Source of the DNA: Candidatus Latescibacterota bacterium
GTDB taxonomy: Bacteria; Latescibacterota; UBA2968; UBA8231
Assembly (NCBI GenBank): GCA_022819745.1
Contig: JAJEGS010000013.1
Coordinates: forward strand, 61,289 to 125,288
Reading direction: 5' to 3'
DNA: 64,000 bases
The translations under genes and the position numbers were made by a program. The notes below the pieces were generated by a model, which saw only the letters and a program-made list of their open reading frames with translations, did no database searches and was not told where the DNA came from. Every line of letters starts with the position of its first letter. Position 1 is the first letter of the stretch. Of this stretch, positions 60,443 to 64,000 are shown one piece after another.

Positions 60443-61797
60443 TGAGTAACGTCAACTCTCCAACTGGCTCAACGATCATTGAAGAAATTGATCGGCTGAA
60501 AAGAGAATTGGACAAATTGCGGCCATTGCCTGCTGATGTCGTGGGGCGAATAGAACAAAAGCTCAGGCTTGATTTGAATTATCACTCCAACGCCATAGAA
60601 GGTAACAGTCTGACTCTCGGAGAAACGAGAAGTCTGATCCTCCATGGGCTTACTGCCCGCGGGAAGCCTATGCGCGATCATTTGGACATCGAAGGACACA
60701 ATGACGCAGTAAAGGCGATAGAGGACTCCGTGAAGACAGACGAAGCTCTCAACGAGGTCTTCATCCGCAATCTTCATAGAGTATTGTTGAAGGAGCCTTA
60801 CGAAAACGACGCCATAACGCCCGATGGACAGCCCACGAAGCGCCTCATTTCCATTGGCGATTACAAAACACAGCCCAATAACGTGCTAACCTCTACCGGT
60901 GAGATTTATTATTTTACGCCGCCAGAGCAGGTGAAACCGGCGATAAGCGATCTCATAGATTGGTACAGAAAGTACGAGAACGAGGGCGAACACCCCATTG
61001 TCATAGCTGCCACGTTTCACTACCGCTTTGTCCGCATTCATCCTTTTGACGATGGGAACGGACGCATGGCGCGGCTTTTGATGAATATGATCTTAATCAA
61101 GCACGGCTACACGGTGGCTGTCGTACCCATAGAGGAGAGAGACCAATACATCTATACGCTGGAACAGGCCGACAAAAGCGAAGATTTGGCCCAGTTTATC
61201 ACCTACATTGCACATTGTTGCGAATACGCCCTGAATCTCCATTTGAAAGCCGCCCGTGGAGAGGATATTGAGGATGTAGAGGACATAGATAAAGAGATTG
61301 AACTCTTTTTGCAAAAGAGCACAAGCGATACAATTGAGGCGCGGACATATGCAGACCAAGTATTGTATCCATTTTTTTCCTATTGCAAAAAAAAGATCGA
61401 ACGGTTTTCCAGTGGATTCGGAGAAATTAAATTTTTTGGTCAAGCTTCTGTAAGAAAGACTGACAGTCAAAAGGTTAATTTTCAGCTAGAAAATGAAGGA
61501 GATACTTGGCCGGAAAACGCGTTTTCTGTTTCCACTCGCTTCTCATCTGACCTATCGAATTTTCAGGGAAAACAGGAAGAAAGGGTTAGTTTAAGCGTTG
61601 ATAATGAAGCAGACTCGAATGGTTGCGTCTGGAATTTTGCCGCTTATATCAGCATAAGTGATAGCATGACTCTTCATACTTTTTATAAGGAGCAATATAC
61701 GGGGCGAGATCTGCAAGTGCTCAAGAAGATGTTTAACGAAATGATACGGCGCATGATGAAAAACCTCTCGAAGAACCCTGAAGATCGAGAAGTCTAG
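60442..61797 (+). CDS. fic: Fic-domain AMPylase, class II (N-terminal inhibitory helix)
   Basis: 451 residues. The Fic active motif HPFDDGNGRMAR is complete (His200), so nucleotidyl transfer onto a target protein is likely. An inhibitory helix of the S/T-x3-E-G/N type lies in the N-terminal part (SNAIEG, Ser49 to Glu53), placing it in class II, where the helix blocks activity. The C-terminal 170 residues form an extra region of unknown function (about 280-451). The ATG shares a base with the TAA of the original, untruncated methyltransferase gene, so its translation was coupled to it. Lower-GC DNA. Confidence 0.92.
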   Translation: MSNVNSPTGSTIIEEIDRLKRELDKLRPLPADVVGRIEQKLRLDLNYHSNAIEGNSLTLGETRSLILHGLTARGKPMRDHLDIEGHNDAVKAIEDSVKTDEALNEVFIRNLHRVLLKEPYENDAITPDGQPTKRLISIGDYKTQPNNVLTSTGEIYYFTPPEQVKPAISDLIDWYRKYENEGEHPIVIAATFHYRFVRIHPFDDGNGRMARLLMNMILIKHGYTVAVVPIEERDQYIYTLEQADKSEDLAQFITYIAHCCEYALNLHLKAARGEDIEDVEDIDKEIELFLQKSTSDTIEARTYADQVLYPFFSYCKKKIERFSSGFGEIKFFGQASVRKTDSQKVNFQLENEGDTWPENAFSVSTRFSSDLSNFQGKQEERVSLSVDNEADSNGCVWNFAAYISISDSMTLHTFYKEQYTGRDLQVLKKMFNEMIRRMMKNLSKNPEDREV

Positions 61798-61883
61798 CAA
61801 TGAAGACGACAATAACCAATAAATCATTCGACAGTAGGCTGCGGATCAAACCGCCGATCACATTGTGCCATTAGGAGATAAAC

Positions 61884-62228
61884 ATGTCGGAGACTGCATT
61901 CTCTTTTCATCTGCTTCAGGAATGGGAGGGGTACGTCATAGAAATAGAAAAAGACAACTTCACAGCGCGGCTGTTAGATTTGACCGCCGGTTCTCCAGTG
62001 GAAGAGGAGGAAGCCGTCATTCCTTTGGCCGAGCTTTCAGAAAACGACCGCAAACGTCTGCGTCTCGGCAGTGTTTTTCGCTGGGGCATTGGCTACGAGC
62101 GTTCCGCGAGTGGAACTAAGCGGCGAGTCTCCCAAATTGTCTTCCAAACCCTTCCTGTTATGACTGCACAGGACATAGCCGAGGGCAAAGAATGGGCCAA
62201 GAAGACCACTCAATTGTGGGCAGACTAG
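61884..62228 (+). CDS. Hypothetical protein of the toxin/defence island
   Basis: 114 residues. AGGAGAT precedes the ATG at ideal distance. The N-terminal half contains FHLLQEWEGYVIEIEKDNFTA-like beta strands and an acidic EEEEAVIPLAELSENDRKRL region, followed by a strand with GSVFRWGIGYERSASGTKRR. The end is helical (AQDIAEGKEWAKKTTQLWAD). I recognise no family. It sits between the Fic and MNT genes and could be an antitoxin-like or accessory protein. The 119 bases after it (62229-62347) hold only an unsupported 29-codon frame. Confidence 0.6.
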   Translation: MSETAFSFHLLQEWEGYVIEIEKDNFTARLLDLTAGSPVEEEEAVIPLAELSENDRKRLRLGSVFRWGIGYERSASGTKRRVSQIVFQTLPVMTAQDIAEGKEWAKKTTQLWAD

Positions 62229-62347
62229 ATAAACCATAAGGCAATACGAGAAAACGTACCCTTGAATCATCTTCCAAATCAATCTGCACGAGGTGCCCAA
62301 AAGACGAGTTGGCGAAGGAATCTAGAAAATTACAGGATATACCTACC

Positions 62348-62728
62348 ATGAGCGACTTTACAAAAGAAGTGGCTGTTCGTCCTGACCACCAGTACCTTAC
62401 TGAAAGAGAAGATAGAATGCTTTGCACGGTCATAGATAAACTGGTCGGCGACATTGTAAAAAGTGTAAACCCTTTACAGATAATCCTCTTTGGCTCAGCC
62501 GCTAGAGGAGACGCAGGAGAGCATAGCGACATCGATCTGCTTGTAGTCATGCCCGAAGGTGTTCACCGGCGGCGAACAGCGCAGAAGCTGTATCGGGAAA
62601 TTACAGGTTTAGGTGTGCCTTTTGATATTGTAGTAGCAACTCCACAAGATTTGGAAAAGCACAAGGATAATAGGGGCTTGATCTATAAAAGTGCCTTAAA
62701 GGAAGGTATAGAGATCTATGGACACTGA
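62348..62728 (+). CDS. MNT-domain nucleotidyltransferase (MntA-like)
   Basis: 126 residues from ATG 62348; a TTG 62309 is an in-frame alternative. The catalytic GSx10DxD pattern is complete: Gly49-Ser50 and Asp61-x-Asp63 (ILFGSAARGDAGEHSDIDLL). These minimal nucleotidyltransferases act as antitoxins by AMPylating a HEPN toxin. Here the expected HEPN gene starts in overlap with its stop but ends after 20 codons (next entry). So it is probably an orphan antitoxin, or works on the other pair's toxin. Confidence 0.86.
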   Translation: MSDFTKEVAVRPDHQYLTEREDRMLCTVIDKLVGDIVKSVNPLQIILFGSAARGDAGEHSDIDLLVVMPEGVHRRRTAQKLYREITGLGVPFDIVVATPQDLEKHKDNRGLIYKSALKEGIEIYGH

Positions 62729-62780
62729 ATCTCGTGTTCTAGGTAACGCTGAGGATTGGCTTCGTTGTTTGCATGGATAA
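62718..62780 (+). pseudogene. 20-codon possible remnant of a HEPN toxin gene
   Basis: ATG 62718 overlaps the end of the first MNT gene (the coupling normal for MNT-HEPN pairs) and opens 20 codons to TAA 62778. The peptide, starting MDTESRVLGNAEDWLR, looks like the start of a HEPN-domain partner, after which the reading frame runs into the next module's ATG region. I infer that recombination between two MNT-HEPN modules removed the rest. The peptide is short, so the assignment is tentative. Confidence 0.45.
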
Positions 62781-63096
62781 CTCTATGAGCGCGAGAATCG
62801 ACATCCCCAAAGGCGAGATCGCCGCCTTCTGCCGGCGCAACCACATCCGGCGCATGGCCCTATTCGGCTCGGTCCTGCGCGATGACTTCACGCCTGAGAG
62901 CGACGTGGATGTACTCGTGGACTTCGAGCCAGATCGGACACCGGGACTAGAATTCATCACCATTCAGGATGAACTGTCGGAGATACTCGGTCGACAAGTA
63001 GATCTGTACACCTTCAAGGGAGTCAAAAACAGCCGCAACTGGCTGCTGCGGGAGGAGATTCTCAATTCGGCTGAGGTGCAGTATGAGCAGGCGTGA
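62773..63096 (+). CDS. mntA: MntA-type nucleotidyltransferase antitoxin
   Basis: 107 residues from ATG 62773; ATG 62785 is a plausible alternative start. The GSx10DxD motif is complete: Ser33 to Asp44-x-Asp46 (FGSVLRDDFTPESDVDVL). It AMPylates the tyrosine of the HepT toxin in known MntA/HepT systems, which keeps the toxin inactive. The hepT start overlaps its end by 14 bases. Its own start overlaps the end of the HEPN remnant. Confidence 0.9.
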   Translation: MDNSMSARIDIPKGEIAAFCRRNHIRRMALFGSVLRDDFTPESDVDVLVDFEPDRTPGLEFITIQDELSEILGRQVDLYTFKGVKNSRNWLLREEILNSAEVQYEQA

Positions 63097-63427
63097 TGAC
63101 CGAGTAAGTCTGGTGGATATGCTCATCCACGCCAAGGAAGCTGTCGCTCTGTCCGGCGAGACGAGTCTGAATGACTTGATAGAAGACCGAGTAATGCAAC
63201 TCGCCCTGCAGAAATTGGTAGAGATTGTGGGCGAAGCGGCCAACCGCGTTTCCGAGGAGACACAGCAGCGCCACCAAGAAATTCCCTGGCCCCAGATTAT
63301 CGGCCTGCGTAACCGACTAGTTCACGGCTACGATGACATTAATCTCGATATTCTGTGGAAGATTATTCAGAACGACTTGCCGCCGCTCACTGAGCAACTG
63401 CAAGCCATCGTTGGTGAAGAGGCATAG
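63083..63427 (+). CDS. hepT: HepT-type HEPN ribonuclease toxin (DUF86)
   Basis: 114 residues. The HEPN signature RX4HXY is present: Arg76 to His81 and Tyr83 (GLRNRLVHGYDD). It is an RNase whose tyrosine is the expected AMPylation target of MntA. Helical throughout, like other HepT proteins. The 14-base overlap with mntA is the usual arrangement for this toxin-antitoxin pair, which can act as an abortive-infection system. Confidence 0.92.
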   Translation: MSRRDDRVSLVDMLIHAKEAVALSGETSLNDLIEDRVMQLALQKLVEIVGEAANRVSEETQQRHQEIPWPQIIGLRNRLVHGYDDINLDILWKIIQNDLPPLTEQLQAIVGEEA

Positions 63428-63432
63428 GACCC

Positions 63433-64000
63433 ATGCCGCCTGTACAAATCGCCAGCTTGGAGCAGCATCTAGTCCTGCTAGCATGGCTCAACCGGCAGTT
63501 TGGCTACGAGCACAATCGCGACCTGCTGGCGAGCATGAAGGATTCTGACGAGGGGTTCGACGCCGAAGGCCGCAGCTTCGTCTATCATCGGCTGATAAGT
63601 CGCGGGGACGCGGTGAGCATTTCGCCGGACACCTTGGCCCAGTACGACGACAATATCCGCAACCATCTGCACTCCATAAACGCCCGCCGTTCCGAGCCGA
63701 TTACCTTGCGCTACTTCCAGTACTTGGCGGCACTCTACGCGGAAGTGTTCCTCGATGGATACTTCAATCACCGTGGAGAGGCACTCCGCTCACTTAATGA
63801 TTTTGTCGCTGAGTACGATGCTGGTGAGCCTTTCTCCGAATCCGACCTTAAAAAACTAGCCTTGAATTCAACTCGTAAGTGCAATCTTTTGGGTAGCTGG
63901 CATAGAAACGGCCAACTGGTATATTTCCCGTGGCCATTTCAAACGCAGCTCCCGACGGAGGCGCTTATGGGAACGTATCACCAGTTGACCGAGTATCAAA
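63433..64000 (+). CDS. N-terminal part of a large protein, possibly the Mod partner (3' cut by window edge)
   Basis: 189 codons are visible from ATG 63433 and the frame stays open to the last base. It starts 5 bases after the hepT stop. The beginning (SLEQHLVLLAWLNRQFGYEH, then FDAEGRSFVYHRLISRGD and ITLRYFQYLAALYAEVFLD) resembles, from memory, the N-terminus of the DEAD/DEAH helicases that pair with this type of Mod protein. After SESDLKKLA, where I would expect the helicase Walker A, the sequence is different (no GxGKT seen), so it may be a diverged or disrupted copy, or another family. Confidence 0.5.
   Translation, partial: MPPVQIASLEQHLVLLAWLNRQFGYEHNRDLLASMKDSDEGFDAEGRSFVYHRLISRGDAVSISPDTLAQYDDNIRNHLHSINARRSEPITLRYFQYLAALYAEVFLDGYFNHRGEALRSLNDFVAEYDAGEPFSESDLKKLALNSTRKCNLLGSWHRNGQLVYFPWPFQTQLPTEALMGTYHQLTEYQ

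Noticed and set aside
60263..62228. TAG read-through as a reassigned codon (frame also continues after the TAG of the 114-residue gene)
   Set aside because: Other genes in the window, such as the lipoprotein ending at 2716, end normally in TAG, and the 62.2 kb extension does not look like protein, so a reassigned TAG is unlikely. The mod TAG is better explained as a mutation or error.
62262..62351. 29-codon frame from TTG 62262 (LNHLPNQSARGAQKTSW...)
   Set aside because: No Shine-Dalgarno, a TTG start and very short; no evidence that it is translated.

Overview
The window looks like chromosomal DNA from an uncultured Gram-negative bacterium of fairly high GC content. Envelope features support this: an MCE/Mla-type lipid transport operon, several lipoproteins, a predicted outer-membrane barrel and Lgt. 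The gene mix resembles what I associate with Poribacteria/Latescibacterota-type genomes: PhyH dioxygenases, xylose-isomerase-like TIM barrels, an enolase-superfamily dehydratase, a Gfo/Idh/MocA oxidoreductase, M19 and M32 peptidases, glycolate oxidase and a fused MrpB. That assignment is inference. No rRNA, tRNA, transposase or CRISPR array was seen.

Layout. 1-4.7 kb: the 3' part of a glycosyltransferase, a lipoprotein, an aspartate/aromatic aminotransferase and a secreted protein. 4.8-11.3 kb (minus): lipid kinase, MCE protein, auxiliary lipoprotein, predicted outer-membrane barrel, STAS-MlaE permease, MlaF ATPase and folA, largely overlapping. 11.3-18.7 kb (plus): an ElbD-like reductase/adenylation/ACP/acyltransferase megaenzyme, lgt, an OYE-type flavin oxidoreductase and an SDR. 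18.8-20.4 kb: an AT-richer ATPase plus putative PD-(D/E)XK nuclease pair. 20.5-28.3 kb: an orphan peptide-type SBP, a sugar isomerase-like protein, an RsmJ-like methyltransferase, HflX, a histidine-kinase-like protein lacking its phosphoacceptor histidine, gluconokinase and a LacI regulator. 28.4-35.7 kb (minus): a nine-gene Mrp-type antiporter operon. 35.8-41.7 kb: a methyltransferase, two PhyH dioxygenases, a LysR regulator, serS and folD. 41.7-43.1 kb: a patch of orphan antitoxin-like regulators and very small ORFs. 43.1-57.2 kb: glycogen phosphorylase, sugar-acid metabolism, peptidases, a histidine phosphatase with a duplicated 5' end, glcDF and a mutarotase.

57.3-64 kb is a lower-GC defence/toxin-antitoxin island. 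It holds a type III-like DNA methyltransferase cut by an in-frame TAG, a Fic protein coupled to its original stop, a small unknown protein, a MNT nucleotidyltransferase with a 20-codon possible HEPN remnant, an intact MntA/HepT pair, and the start of a long gene that may be the methyltransferase's partner.

How genes may work together. The lipid kinase, ElbD-like enzyme, MCE operon and Lgt form a membrane-lipid neighbourhood (synthesis, trafficking, lipoprotein anchoring). The isomerase-like proteins, enolase-family enzyme, MocA oxidoreductase, GlcDF and mutarotase suggest catabolism of plant or algal sugars and sugar acids. The ATPase/nuclease pair and the terminal island are the accessory regions most likely to hold something new.
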